The notes beneath the pieces were generated by a model that saw only the letters and a program-made list of their open reading frames with translations, was not told the DNA's origin and did no database searches. Shown here piece by piece: positions 17,581-27,097 of a stretch of DNA of 64,000 bases. The stretch spans positions 2,790,001-2,854,000 of the forward strand of contig NZ_CP162004.1 of assembly GCF_040822115.1 (NCBI RefSeq), written 5' to 3'. Source of the stretch: Flavobacterium sp. WC2421. Its GTDB lineage: Bacteria > Bacteroidota > Bacteroidia > Flavobacteriales > Flavobacteriaceae. A program made the position numbers and the translations under genes. Numbering within the stretch: the first letter of the stretch is position 1; each line of letters starts with the position of its first letter.

Positions 17581-18243
17581 ATGCATGTATTAATAGTTGA
17601 AGATGAATTAGGTATTATTCAATTTTTGCAACAAGGTTTGGAAGAAGAAGGGTATAACATCACTTGTGCATCCGATGGTTTACAAGGGTTTGAATTAATT
17701 CAAAAGAACAACTTTGATTTAATTTTATTAGATTGGATGTTGCCTAAAATGAGTGGTTTGGATTTGTGTAAAGCCATCAGAATCAAAGATACCAAAGTGC
17801 CTATTCTTTTTTTAACAGCTAAAGATACGATTCAGGAAACGATAGAAGGGTTGAAAGCGGGAGCCAATGATTATATAAAAAAACCTTTTAGTTTTGAAGA
17901 ATTGGTAGAGCGAATCAAGATTCACTTTCGAAACCTAAATAAAGAAGAAATTCTGAATTTAGGGACTATTGAAATCAATAGAACAAAGCACATCGTATCA
18001 GTTAAACAAGAAGAAGTTTCATTGACACAGCGTGAATTTGAGTTGTTGTATTATCTCATTAAAAACAAAGGTAAAGTATGTACAAGAAATCAAATAATTG
18101 AAGATGTTTGGGACATCCATTTTGAATACGATACCGGTGTAATTGATGTTTTTATCAATGCCATTCGTAAAAAATTAAACCTAAAAATCGAAGAAGATTA
18201 TATTAAAACAGTTCGTGGTGTAGGTTACATAGCTAATGACTAA
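17581..18243 (+). CDS. OmpR/PhoB-family response regulator
   Basis: A 220-aa regulator. The receiver domain (1-115) has the acidic pocket ED at 7-8, phospho-acceptor Asp51 in LILLDWMLPKMSG, Thr in FLTAKD and Lys in IKKPFSFEEL. The winged-helix output domain (about 125-220) contains TQREFELLYYLIKNKGKVCT and ends KTVRGVGYIAND. It overlaps the kinase gene by one base. PhoB-type regulators bind direct repeats with 11-nt period, and such a repeat array lies just downstream at 19625-19662, pointing to the metal efflux operon as its target. Confidence 0.95.
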   Translation: MHVLIVEDELGIIQFLQQGLEEEGYNITCASDGLQGFELIQKNNFDLILLDWMLPKMSGLDLCKAIRIKDTKVPILFLTAKDTIQETIEGLKAGANDYIKKPFSFEELVERIKIHFRNLNKEEILNLGTIEINRTKHIVSVKQEEVSLTQREFELLYYLIKNKGKVCTRNQIIEDVWDIHFEYDTGVIDVFINAIRKKLNLKIEEDYIKTVRGVGYIAND

Positions 18244-19628
18244 TGAATATGCAACAACTTTCTTTTAAAAATAGAATTGCTTCTAATTATATAATCACAA
18301 CTGCACTTTTAATTTTTGTGGTGTTTTTTGCTATACATTCTATCGTAAAATTTAGTGTTTATAATCACGTAAATACTGATATTTCAAAAGAGGTCAACAA
18401 CCATTTGAATGAAATAGAAATTAAAAACAACTCTTTTTTCCTAATCCATATGGAAGAATGGAAAGAAAGAGAGCACAATACGGTTGATGTAAATCCTGTA
18501 TTTATTGAATTTTTGGATGCAAATGGGGATGTTCTTGAAAAATCACCTAATTTAAAGAATCAAATTTTATATTTTAATAAATCTGTTCCAGACAATGAAT
18601 TGTTTGACTCAAAAATTTTAAAAAATAAAATTCGTCAAATTCAAGTTCCTATCTATCAAAATGAAAAAGTAATTGGTTATTTAATAATTGCTATGTCGCT
18701 TGAAGATGCTTCCATGGTACTTCAAAATTTATCCGAAATATTAATTATTGCTTATCCTTTAATTCTATTAATACTTTTTCTTATCGCTCGATTTATTGCA
18801 GGTAGAAGTATAAAACCAATCAGTTCTATTATAGAAACCTCAAATATTATTACAAAGGATAATTTAAAGTCCAGAATTCCATTGCCACAAAAAAAAGACG
18901 AATTATACATTTTATCAAAAACGATAAATCATCTTTTAGATCGAATAGAAACAGCAGTTGAAAGAGAAAGACAATTTACCTCAGATGCTTCTCATGAATT
19001 ACGAACACCTTTAACAGTCATTAAAGGAACATTAGAAGTTTTAATACGAAAACCGCGTAATCAAGAAGAGTATCATGATAAAGTTAATTATTGTATTACT
19101 GAAGTAAATCGCTTAAATAATATTGTTGACCAACTACTTTTACTGGCAAGATATGAGAATCAAAATCAATCTATTAAAATAGAAAATGTTTGTTTGAATG
19201 CCATATTATTAGATACTATTTCTAGATTTTCTACTTTAATTCAGTCTAATAATATTCAGGTTAATACACAATTTACAAATGAAATATATGTAAAAAGTGA
19301 CCGCTACTTAGTGTCCATTATTATTAATAATATTGTCTCGAACGCAATTAAATATTCAAATTATGATGGTCAGTTGGCAATTGTATTAACTGAATTAGAA
19401 GGAAAAGTGACATGTCACATATCTGATTCAGGGATTGGAATTCCAAAAGAAGATTTACAAAAAATATTTAACCCTTTTTTTCGTTCTCAATCTACAGATC
19501 ATCCAGATATTAAAGGGACTGGTTTAGGACTTTCGATTGTTAGTAGATTATGTAAATTACTGAACATTAAAGTTACTATTTCTAGTCAAGAAAATGAGGG
19601 AACACAAGTGGAACTTAACTTTCATTAA
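18243..19628 (+). CDS. HAMP-containing sensor histidine kinase
   Basis: A 461-aa kinase with TM1 (about residues 15-37), an extracytoplasmic sensor region (38-165) and TM2 (about 166-190). A HAMP linker follows, then the HisKA box SDASHELRTPLTVIKGTL with His251 as autophosphorylation site. The ATPase core has N-box NIVSNAIKYS, G1 DSGIGIPKED and G2 GTGLGLSIV. It pairs with the preceding response regulator and is of the CusS/CopS-like size class. The downstream metal efflux genes suggest a periplasmic metal as signal (inference). Confidence 0.94.
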   Translation: MNMQQLSFKNRIASNYIITTALLIFVVFFAIHSIVKFSVYNHVNTDISKEVNNHLNEIEIKNNSFFLIHMEEWKEREHNTVDVNPVFIEFLDANGDVLEKSPNLKNQILYFNKSVPDNELFDSKILKNKIRQIQVPIYQNEKVIGYLIIAMSLEDASMVLQNLSEILIIAYPLILLILFLIARFIAGRSIKPISSIIETSNIITKDNLKSRIPLPQKKDELYILSKTINHLLDRIETAVERERQFTSDASHELRTPLTVIKGTLEVLIRKPRNQEEYHDKVNYCITEVNRLNNIVDQLLLLARYENQNQSIKIENVCLNAILLDTISRFSTLIQSNNIQVNTQFTNEIYVKSDRYLVSIIINNIVSNAIKYSNYDGQLAIVLTELEGKVTCHISDSGIGIPKEDLQKIFNPFFRSQSTDHPDIKGTGLGLSIVSRLCKLLNIKVTISSQENEGTQVELNFH

Positions 19629-19662
19629 GTATTCTTTAAGTATCCCTTAAGACTATCTTAAG
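19625..19662 (+). promoter_or_regulatory. Four TTAAG direct repeats at 11-nt period, response-regulator operator
   Basis: TTAAG occurs at 19625, 19636, 19647 and 19658, exactly 11 nt apart, starting inside the kinase stop codon. Direct repeats on one DNA face at one-turn spacing are the usual site for tandem OmpR/PhoB dimers. The array ends 21 nt before the -7 element at 19684, where an activator would stand in for a missing -33 box. Confidence 0.8.
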
Positions 19663-19683
19663 TTAATCCCTATCTTTATATTT

Positions 19684-19691
19684 TACTTTTG
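19684..19691 (+). promoter_or_regulatory. -7 element of the metal efflux operon
   Basis: TACTTTTG matches TAnnTTTG. No TTG/TTTG box is present 17-23 nt upstream, consistent with dependence on the TTAAG-bound activator. The leader to the ATG at 19713 would be short. Confidence 0.65.
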
Positions 19692-19712
19692 AAGGATCAA
19701 AATAAAATATTT

Positions 19713-22700
19713 ATGTTAGAAAAAATTATAGCTTTTAGTCTAAAAAACAAACTCATTGTTTTATTATTCACTCTTTGTATTTTAGGATTTGGCGTTTTTT
19801 CTATATTCCAAATTTCTATTGGTGCTGTTCCAGACGTAACCAATAATCAAGTTCAAGTAATCACTACTTCACGTAATCTTTCAACCCAAGACATTGAGCA
19901 ATATATTACATATCCTGTTGAAATTGAAATGGCTAATTTACCAGGAGTAAAGGAAATTCGTTCCATTTCAAAATTTGGATTATCAGTTGTCACCATTGTT
20001 TTTGAGGATGATTTAGGTACTTATTTACCAAGACAATTAATTGCTGAAAAAATTAAATCGGCTTCTGAGAAAATACCAGCCGGTTTTGGTACTCCTGAAA
20101 TGGGGCCAATAACCACTGGACTTGGTGAAATTTACCAATATACACTTGAAGTACAACCCGAATTTAAAAATAACTATTCCGTTACTGATTTAAGAACGAT
20201 CCAAGATTGGGTAGTAAAAAGGCAATTGTCAGGAATTAAAGGTGTTGTTGAAATTAATACTTGGGGAGGGTTTTTAAAACAATATGAAATTGCTATTAAT
20301 CCATCCCAGTTGAAAGCAATGAATATTGCTACAACGGATGTTTTTACAGCTCTTGAAAAAAATAACAGTATTGCAGGTGGTGCTTATATTGAGAAGATAA
20401 ATCAAAGTTATTTTATTCGTGCCGAAGGAAAAGTTAAAAACTTGGAAGACATTGAAAACATTGTTGTTAAAAACAGTAATGGTTTCCCTGTTTATATAAA
20501 GAATGTGGCTGATGTTCGTTTTGGTCATGCCAATCGTTTTGGAGCAATTACTGGTAATGGTGAAGGAGAGAAGGTACTTGGACAAGTGATGATGCTTAAA
20601 GGCGCCAATTCAAAACAAGTCATCAATGATGTGAAAGATAGAATTGCAATCATTCAAAAATCACTGCCCGAAGGCGTTTATATCAATGGATTCTTAGAAC
20701 GTAGCGAATTAGTTGGTAAAACCACTTTTACAGTGGCCGAAAATCTTACTCTAGGCTGTTTAATCGTGATTTTTGTTGTAGTATTATTATTAGGAAATTG
20801 GCGTTCAGGATTAGTTGTAGCTTCAGTCATACCATTGTGTTTGTTATTTGCAATTTCACTGATGAATATTTTTGGAATAGACGCTAATTTAATGAGTTTA
20901 GGTGCCATCGATTTTGGAATAATAATTGACGGTGCGGTTATTATTGTTGAATTCATTGCATTCCAAATAGCCAGTAAATCAGCACAGTTAGGGCCACTTT
21001 CCAAAGAAGACCGACAGTTAGAAATTGATCAAATTACGTATAAGAGCGCTTCTAAAATGATGAATTCGGCTATTTTTGGCCAACTTATTATTTTGATTGT
21101 TTTTATTCCAATTCTTTCTCTTTCAGGAATCGAAGGTAAAATGTTCAAACCCATGGCGATGACTTTTAGTTTTGCTTTGGTGGGGGCTATGATCTTCTGC
21201 TTTACCTATGTTCCAGTGGTTTCTTCGTTGTTTTTAAAACCAACCGTAGAAAATCCAAAATCGTTATCTAGTAAATTAATTCGAAAGCTAAATTCTTGGT
21301 ATTTACCTCTTATAACTTGGGCTTTGGTTAATACTAAAAAAGTATTGTATGGTGCTTTTGGATTATTAGTTATGGCGATCGTTTTATTTACCACTATGGG
21401 AGGGGAGTTCATTCCAACACTTGACGAAGGGGATTTTGTCATTCAACCTGTTCTTAAAACGGGAACTACATTAACAAAAACGATAGCTACTACTACCAAA
21501 ATCGAAAAAATAATACTCAAGAATTTCCCCGAAGTGGAGCAAGTGGTTAGTAGAATAGGTGCTGCCGAAGTTCCTACAGACCCAATGAGTATGGAAGAAA
21601 GTGATGTAATTGTAAAATTGAAACCAAAATCAGAATGGGTATCGGCATCCAGTAAAGATGAATTAGCTGATAAAATTAAAACGGCTATCGAAAAACAAAT
21701 TCCCAATATGGAAATCGAGTTTACACAGCCGATTGAAATGCGTTTTAATGAATTGATTTCAGGCACACGTTCAGATGTGGCGGTGAAGATTTTTGGTGAA
21801 GATTTAAATGTTTTGGCTCGAAAAGCCCATGAAATTAAAAAAGCTATTGCAAAAGTAGAAGGAGCTTCGGATATAATAATTGAAAAAACCGAAGGATTAC
21901 CGCAAATGACAGTAAAATATGATCGTTCAAAAATTGCTCGATATGGTTTGAATATCTCCGATTTAAATGAAATGATAGCGCTTGGTTTTGCAGGAAAAAC
22001 GGTTGGAAATGTGTTTGAAGGCGAGAAACGATTTGACATGGTTATCCGTTTAGATCAGTCCAATAGAACGGGTATAAATGACTTAAAAAACCTTTATATC
22101 ACCACTTCGTCTGGAGAGCAAATTCCGTTGCAGGAGTTAGCAAGCATAGATTATACCGAAGGTCCTGCTAAAATTTCAAGAGACAATACGAATAGAAGAA
22201 TTGTTGTAGGAATCAATGTGCGAAATAGAGATTTACAAAGTGTAGTAACTGATATTCAGAAAATTGTAGATACTCAAATAAAGTTACCTACGGGCTACTA
22301 TGTGCAATACGGGGGGCAATTTGAAAACCTCCAAAGCGCCAAAGCCAGACTGATGATTGCAGTTCCAATTGCGCTATTTTTAATATTTATATTATTGTAT
22401 TTTGCTTTTGGTTCAGTAAAAGAGGCCTTGATGGTATATTCGGCCATACCACTTTCGGCAGTTGGAGGGGTATTGTTTTTATGGATTCGAGGATTGCCTT
22501 TTAGTATTTCTGCAGGAGTTGGATTTATTGCGCTGTTTGGAATTGCTGTGCTAAACGGAATCGTATTAATTGAGCATTTTAAAGAATTAAAACACCAGGG
22601 AATGAAAAATATTGATGAACTTATTTTAAAAGGAACTACTGATCGATTGCGTCCCGTGCTATTAACTGCTGCCGCTGCCGCTCTAGGTTTCTTACCAATG

Positions 22701-24047
22701 GCAATTTCATCATCAGCAGGAGCAGAGGTGCAACGCCCTTTAGCAACCGTAGTGATTGGAGGTTTGTTTACAGCAACCATCTTAACGATGATTGTATTGC
22801 CTATTTTATATAAACTTTTTGAAGGGAAAGAATTTAGAAAACCAAGATTTAAAAAACATCATAGTGCTACTTATATCATATTTTTAATATTAAGCAGTTC
22901 TTATAGTTTTGCACAAAATACTACTACTGAATTAGATAGTTTGATTTCAAAAGGGATAAGTAACAACAAAGGATTAAAAGCGCATCAATTGCAAGTAGAT
23001 AAATTCCAGGCAAATATAAATAGCGCTTTTGCATTCGATAAAACAAATATCTACTACAATTATGACCAAAATAATGTTGCCTATAATAATGAACCTTTAA
23101 AAATATTCGGGATTCAACAACGCTTTTCTTTTCCTACCGTTTATGGTGCTCAGAAAAAAGTAAATACAACAGAATTTGAAAAAGAAAAGGCTAGTTTTGA
23201 GATTCAAAAAAACAAAACTTCCTTAATGATTTCTAAGGTTTATTATCAAATCGTGTACTTACAACATGAAGAAAAACTGTATCAATATTTAGATAGTTTG
23301 TATCAAAATTTTTCTAAAGCAAGTGATAGACGATTTGAATTAGGGGAGACGAATTATCTCGAAAAAATCACTGCAGAAGCCAAATTCAGACAGATAAAAA
23401 CAAAACTTTCTCAAATAAAAAATGAAAAGCAAGCGGAGTATGAAACATTACAAGCATTAGTACAATCAGAGGATAAAATAGTAATTAAAAGCATAAAAAT
23501 AATACCGTTAAATGTCTTAACAAATGAATTAAGTAAATTTACCTATAATTATTATTTAGAAAGTGTTAGTAAAAATTATGAAAGTCAAATATACCTTCAA
23601 AAACAAAATTGGTTTCCAGATTTGCACTTAGACTATTTTAGAGGTTCTAACAAAGGAATTTCGCAATCTTTGAATGGTTTTCAAATTGGAATTGCAGTTC
23701 CTATTTTATATACTGCGAATATTTCAAAATCAAAAGTGGCACAACTTGAACTACAAAGTTGGGAGCAACAAAAGCAAAATGAAACCCAAAAAATGGATAG
23801 TTATTTAAATCAAAAAAAGAATGAATTAGCAAAATACCAAGATGCTTTAAATTATTACAATCAATACGGTAAAAAACTTTCGAACGAAATTATTAAAGTA
23901 GGAAATTTGAGTTTCAAACATGGAGAGATAGATTTTTTTCAATACATCCAAAGTTTAGAAAACGCGACCATTATTCAAGTAGATTATTTAGATAATGTAC
24001 TTCAATTCAATAAAACACAACTTGACATTCAATTCCTTAATTACTAA
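19713..24047 (+). CDS. CzcA-type heavy-metal RND efflux pump fused to a TolC-like outer-membrane protein
   Basis: About 1444 aa from the ATG at 19713, which directly precedes TM1; a TTG at 19689 overlaps the promoter. Residues 1 to about 1045 form a complete HME-type RND pump, with the motif DFGIIIDGAVIIVE at 400-413. The DFGxxxDGA form is typical of CzcA-like divalent cation (Zn/Co/Cd/Ni) pumps rather than Cu/Ag CusA. A hydrophobic stretch at about 1050-1068 (YIIFLILSSSYSFAQ) looks like a retained signal peptide. The rest is a TolC-type coiled-coil/barrel domain (EKASFEIQKNK..., YLEKITAEAKFRQIKTKLSQ) reaching the end. Pump and outer-membrane channel are thus one polypeptide. Confidence 0.92.
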   Translation: MLEKIIAFSLKNKLIVLLFTLCILGFGVFSIFQISIGAVPDVTNNQVQVITTSRNLSTQDIEQYITYPVEIEMANLPGVKEIRSISKFGLSVVTIVFEDDLGTYLPRQLIAEKIKSASEKIPAGFGTPEMGPITTGLGEIYQYTLEVQPEFKNNYSVTDLRTIQDWVVKRQLSGIKGVVEINTWGGFLKQYEIAINPSQLKAMNIATTDVFTALEKNNSIAGGAYIEKINQSYFIRAEGKVKNLEDIENIVVKNSNGFPVYIKNVADVRFGHANRFGAITGNGEGEKVLGQVMMLKGANSKQVINDVKDRIAIIQKSLPEGVYINGFLERSELVGKTTFTVAENLTLGCLIVIFVVVLLLGNWRSGLVVASVIPLCLLFAISLMNIFGIDANLMSLGAIDFGIIIDGAVIIVEFIAFQIASKSAQLGPLSKEDRQLEIDQITYKSASKMMNSAIFGQLIILIVFIPILSLSGIEGKMFKPMAMTFSFALVGAMIFCFTYVPVVSSLFLKPTVENPKSLSSKLIRKLNSWYLPLITWALVNTKKVLYGAFGLLVMAIVLFTTMGGEFIPTLDEGDFVIQPVLKTGTTLTKTIATTTKIEKIILKNFPEVEQVVSRIGAAEVPTDPMSMEESDVIVKLKPKSEWVSASSKDELADKIKTAIEKQIPNMEIEFTQPIEMRFNELISGTRSDVAVKIFGEDLNVLARKAHEIKKAIAKVEGASDIIIEKTEGLPQMTVKYDRSKIARYGLNISDLNEMIALGFAGKTVGNVFEGEKRFDMVIRLDQSNRTGINDLKNLYITTSSGEQIPLQELASIDYTEGPAKISRDNTNRRIVVGINVRNRDLQSVVTDIQKIVDTQIKLPTGYYVQYGGQFENLQSAKARLMIAVPIALFLIFILLYFAFGSVKEALMVYSAIPLSAVGGVLFLWIRGLPFSISAGVGFIALFGIAVLNGIVLIEHFKELKHQGMKNIDELILKGTTDRLRPVLLTAAAAALGFLPMAISSSAGAEVQRPLATVVIGGLFTATILTMIVLPILYKLFEGKEFRKPRFKKHHSATYIIFLILSSSYSFAQNTTTELDSLISKGISNNKGLKAHQLQVDKFQANINSAFAFDKTNIYYNYDQNNVAYNNEPLKIFGIQQRFSFPTVYGAQKKVNTTEFEKEKASFEIQKNKTSLMISKVYYQIVYLQHEEKLYQYLDSLYQNFSKASDRRFELGETNYLEKITAEAKFRQIKTKLSQIKNEKQAEYETLQALVQSEDKIVIKSIKIIPLNVLTNELSKFTYNYYLESVSKNYESQIYLQKQNWFPDLHLDYFRGSNKGISQSLNGFQIGIAVPILYTANISKSKVAQLELQSWEQQKQNETQKMDSYLNQKKNELAKYQDALNYYNQYGKKLSNEIIKVGNLSFKHGEIDFFQYIQSLENATIIQVDYLDNVLQFNKTQLDIQFLNY

Positions 24048-24057
24048 AATATTTAAA

Positions 24058-25176
24058 ATGAAAAAAACACTATATATATTTACTCTTTCCATTCTATTTG
24101 TTTCTTGTAAAGAGACAAAATCAGAAGAAGTCATTGATAAAAATGACAATCTAATATCAGTTACAACAGCGCAATTTAAGTCGGGTGCAATGGAAATTTC
24201 AGCTCCTGTTGAGGAAGATTTTGACGTAACGGTAAAAACATCGGGAAAAATTGATGTACCGCCACAAAATAGAGCTCAGATCACTTCGTTTATAGGTGGA
24301 TATGTGAAATCTACAACACTTCTAGTAGGTGATAAAGTGAGTAAAGGACAAGCTTTATTGACATTAGAAAACACAGAATTTTTAGATATTCAAAAAGAAT
24401 ATTTAGATGTTGCAGAGCAAATTAAGTATCTAAAGTCGGAGTATGAACGTCAGAAAACATTATTCGATGAAAAAATCACTTCTCAAAAAAATTATTTAAA
24501 AGCAGAGAGTGACTATCGCAGAGCAAAAGGGATGTACCAAAGCTTAAAAGCAAAATTATTGATGCTTAATATTAGCCCTGCAAATGTTGAAAAAGGAAAT
24601 TTAACTTCTGTAATAACCATTTATGCCCCGATATCTGGTGATATTGTTGTAATGAATGCCAATGTTGGTATGCACGTTTCTCCATCGGATGTAATATTAG
24701 ATATTATTCAAACTTCTCATTTACATTTGGAATTAAATGTTTTTGAAAAAGATATATTGAATGTAAAAGAAGGACAAAAAATTAAATTTACTGTTCCAGA
24801 GGCTTCAAAAGATGTTTTTAACGCCGAAGTTCATTTAGTAGGAAAATCGATAGAAGGAAGTGATAGAACAATCAATGTTCATGGCCATTTAGACGAAACC
24901 ATGAAACAAAAATTAATAACAGGAATGTTTGTAGAAGCTGCTATTATAGTGGATTCAAAGAAAGGTTTAGCAATTCCTACCGAAGCATTAATAACAGAAA
25001 ATAATAAATACTTTGTACTTTTATTGAAAGAAGATAAAAACAACAGTTATTTCTTTAAAAAAGTGGCAGTTAAAGTTGGCGAACGTTCTGAAAAATTTAT
25101 TGAAATTCTTCCGGATACTCATATTAATTCATCTTCAAAAATTTTGGTAAAAGGTGTTTTTGATGTTACTAATTAA
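24058..25176 (+). CDS. RND efflux periplasmic adaptor lipoprotein (CzcB/CusB-like)
   Basis: 372 aa from the ATG at 24058. This start gives a lipoprotein signal (TLSILFVSCKE, Cys17), so the longer in-frame start at 23995 inside the previous gene is rejected. The protein shows a barrel-sandwich half (GGYVKSTTLLVGDKVSKGQALLTLE, quoted only as start and end of the lipoyl-like motif), a helical hairpin (about 115-165), then the second half with APISGDIVVMNANVGMHVSP and a beta-barrel domain. It bridges the inner-membrane pump to its TolC domain. It lies 10 nt after the pump gene. Confidence 0.92.
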   Translation: MKKTLYIFTLSILFVSCKETKSEEVIDKNDNLISVTTAQFKSGAMEISAPVEEDFDVTVKTSGKIDVPPQNRAQITSFIGGYVKSTTLLVGDKVSKGQALLTLENTEFLDIQKEYLDVAEQIKYLKSEYERQKTLFDEKITSQKNYLKAESDYRRAKGMYQSLKAKLLMLNISPANVEKGNLTSVITIYAPISGDIVVMNANVGMHVSPSDVILDIIQTSHLHLELNVFEKDILNVKEGQKIKFTVPEASKDVFNAEVHLVGKSIEGSDRTINVHGHLDETMKQKLITGMFVEAAIIVDSKKGLAIPTEALITENNKYFVLLLKEDKNNSYFFKKVAVKVGERSEKFIEILPDTHINSSSKILVKGVFDVTN

Positions 25177-25185
25177 TCGATAATT

Positions 25186-26304
25186 ATGGATTTAAAAAAA
25201 TTAAAAGAGCAATTACAAGTAGAAGTAGATACTGCATTTTTGTACGAAAGTATTGCTGCTATTCAAACGGATGATAATTTAGTTCGTGTTTTACAAAGTT
25301 TAGGTGAAATTGAAAAGGGGCATGCTAAACATATGTTTGACAAAGTCATTTCATTTGAGTCTAATTATAAAATGCCACTGCCTTCTTCTAGAGCAAAATT
25401 TCAATTAAAACTTGGTAAGTTTTTTGGCTACGGATCGATAATCAGTAGTTTATCCAATATTGAAAAGCAATTTGCGGTTAACGCTATTAAAAATAAATTA
25501 CAAAGTGGTGAAAAACCAACAGGTTTTGAGCACAATCATCTTAAAATAATTGAAGCAGTAAATGATAATGCTGCGTTGAATGTTTCGGGAGGTTTTCTAT
25601 CTAAATTTGAAAGCCGACATAAATCAGTGGGAGGTAATGCCTTGCGCGCTGCTGTATTAGGTTCGAATGATGGCTTGGTTTCCAATATGAGTTTAGTAAT
25701 GGGAGTTGCAGGTGCCGCCGTTTCTAATAATACTATTTTACTAACTGGAATTGCAGGGTTAATGGCAGGAGCAATTTCAATGGCATTGGGAGAATGGTTG
25801 TCCGTACAAAGTTCGAGAGAATTGAACCAACGCCAAATTGATTTAGAAACAGAAGAACTAGAAGCTTCGCCAGAAGAAGAGAAAAAAGAGCTTGTTTTAT
25901 TATATCAAGCTAAAGGAATGAATATGGAAGAGGCTAAAAAATTAGCCGATAAAGCATTTGAAACTCCTGAAACTGCAATTGATGCAATAATTAAAGAAGA
26001 ACTAGGAATAGATAAAGAAGAATTAGGTGGTTCCGCTTGGGAAGCTGCAATTGCCTCTTTTGTCCTTTTTTCAATAGGAGCCATAATACCATTATATCCT
26101 TTTATGATTTTAGACGGAATGAATGCCATTTATTTAAGTATTGGCAGCAGTGTAATAGGGCTTTTTGGAATTGGTGCTGCAATAACGTTACTAACAGGGA
26201 AAAGTATATTATTTTCAGGTTTTAGACAAGTATTTTTTGGCTTAGCGGCAGCGGCCGTCACCTATGGAATTGGATCATTGATAGGCGTATCCTTAGCAGC
26301 TTAG
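25186..26304 (+). CDS. MbfA-like iron/manganese exporter (ferritin-like domain plus VIT1)
   Basis: A 372-aa protein. The N-terminal half (about 1-140) is ferritin/rubrerythrin-like, with Glu and His residues spaced as in diiron four-helix bundles (QVEVDTAFLYESIA, LGEIEKGHAKHM). The C-terminal half (about 145-372) is a VIT1/CCC1 transporter with GSNDGLVSNMSLVMGVAGA, GAISMALGEWLSVQSSRE and membrane helices to the end. MbfA-type fusions export Fe2+ out of the cytosol and protect against iron and peroxide. It follows the adaptor gene by 9 nt, so it likely shares the metal-responsive operon. Confidence 0.87.
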   Translation: MDLKKLKEQLQVEVDTAFLYESIAAIQTDDNLVRVLQSLGEIEKGHAKHMFDKVISFESNYKMPLPSSRAKFQLKLGKFFGYGSIISSLSNIEKQFAVNAIKNKLQSGEKPTGFEHNHLKIIEAVNDNAALNVSGGFLSKFESRHKSVGGNALRAAVLGSNDGLVSNMSLVMGVAGAAVSNNTILLTGIAGLMAGAISMALGEWLSVQSSRELNQRQIDLETEELEASPEEEKKELVLLYQAKGMNMEEAKKLADKAFETPETAIDAIIKEELGIDKEELGGSAWEAAIASFVLFSIGAIIPLYPFMILDGMNAIYLSIGSSVIGLFGIGAAITLLTGKSILFSGFRQVFFGLAAAAVTYGIGSLIGVSLAA

Positions 26305-26406
26305 AATTCAAAAGGAATTTTCTTATTAAATCAAAAAATAAAGTAAATTATAATCAAATTAAAATGTTATTTTTAATTTTTAAAATGAAACCATAAAATT
26401 TAAAAT

Positions 26407-26928
26407 ATGAATGATGCTCATTTACACTTAGTAGTTAACCATTTTCCAATTATTGGATCTATATTGGGCCTTGGGGTTTTAATTGCTGGACTATTTTTAA
26501 AAAATAATTCGGTTAAGAATACAGGTTTTTTTCTACTTATTATTGCAGCTGTTTTCGCGTTGGCAAGCATGGCGACAGGTGATGGCGCTGAAGAAATGGT
26601 AAAAGATATGCCTACAATTGGAGAAAAAATTATTCATGAACATGAGCAAATAGCCGAGAAATTTGCTTTGGTGTTATATGCAACTGGTATTTTCAGTATT
26701 GTATCACTTTATGCAACTCAAAAAAGAAATAAATTTGCAAAAATAGTAACATACATCACTTTGATTCTGGCGTTAATTGCTGCTGGACTATCAACGTTCG
26801 TAGGAACATCTGGTGGAGAAATTCGTCATACTGAAATTAGAGATAACAATGACACTTTGGTTTCTAAAAATATAAATAGTGTCCGTCCCGGTTTTAATGA
26901 TACGCTAAAAAGGAAAGTCGACGAATAA
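26407..26928 (+). CDS. DUF2231-like small membrane protein
   Basis: A 173-aa protein with four hydrophobic segments, about residues 10-30, 38-56, 88-104 and 113-132. The N-terminus NDAHLHLVVNHFPIIGSILG and the paired His/Asn near the membrane are typical of DUF2231-type proteins, some of which bind heme. The segment IIHEHEQIAEKFA adds further His and Glu. It ends with a polar tail. It is 102 nt after the MbfA-like gene and could be the last gene of the efflux operon or a separate unit. Function unknown. Confidence 0.7.
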   Translation: MNDAHLHLVVNHFPIIGSILGLGVLIAGLFLKNNSVKNTGFFLLIIAAVFALASMATGDGAEEMVKDMPTIGEKIIHEHEQIAEKFALVLYATGIFSIVSLYATQKRNKFAKIVTYITLILALIAAGLSTFVGTSGGEIRHTEIRDNNDTLVSKNINSVRPGFNDTLKRKVDE

Positions 26929-26991
26929 GATATTTAACAATAAAATAGCAATTAGTTAAATTTAAAATAGCGTTTTAATTAAAATATGATT

Positions 26992-26999
26992 TATATTTG
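26992..26999 (+). promoter_or_regulatory. -7 promoter element of the his operon
   Basis: TATATTTG fits TAnnTTTG and lies 36 nt before the leader peptide start. It is the most likely transcription origin of the attenuator-his mRNA. Confidence 0.6.
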
Positions 27000-27035
27000 C
27001 ATCAGAAATTAAAGTTCTAAAACAATAACACAATT

Positions 27036-27095
27036 ATGTTTACAAAACAATTACATCATCATCATTTTCATTATTGCTCTCAAGCGATGTGTTAA
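27036..27095 (+). CDS. hisL: His operon leader peptide
   Basis: A 19-residue ORF, MFTKQLHHHHFHYCSQAMC, ends in TAA. Five of six residues at positions 7-12 are His, the pattern of histidine attenuator leader peptides. Low charged tRNA-His would stall the ribosome at 27054-27071 and shift the downstream RNA fold. It is too short for standard ORF calls, but its position between the promoter and hisG leaves little doubt. Confidence 0.93.
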   Translation: MFTKQLHHHHFHYCSQAMC

Positions 27096-27097
27096 TG

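Noticed and set aside
21443..22039. Long antisense ORF within the CzcA gene
   Set aside because: It mirrors the codon structure of the pump gene and has no protein-family features; typical shadow frame.
23995..24057. Longer start for the periplasmic adaptor
   Set aside because: It overlaps the end of the pump gene; the ATG at 24058 gives a proper lipoprotein signal.
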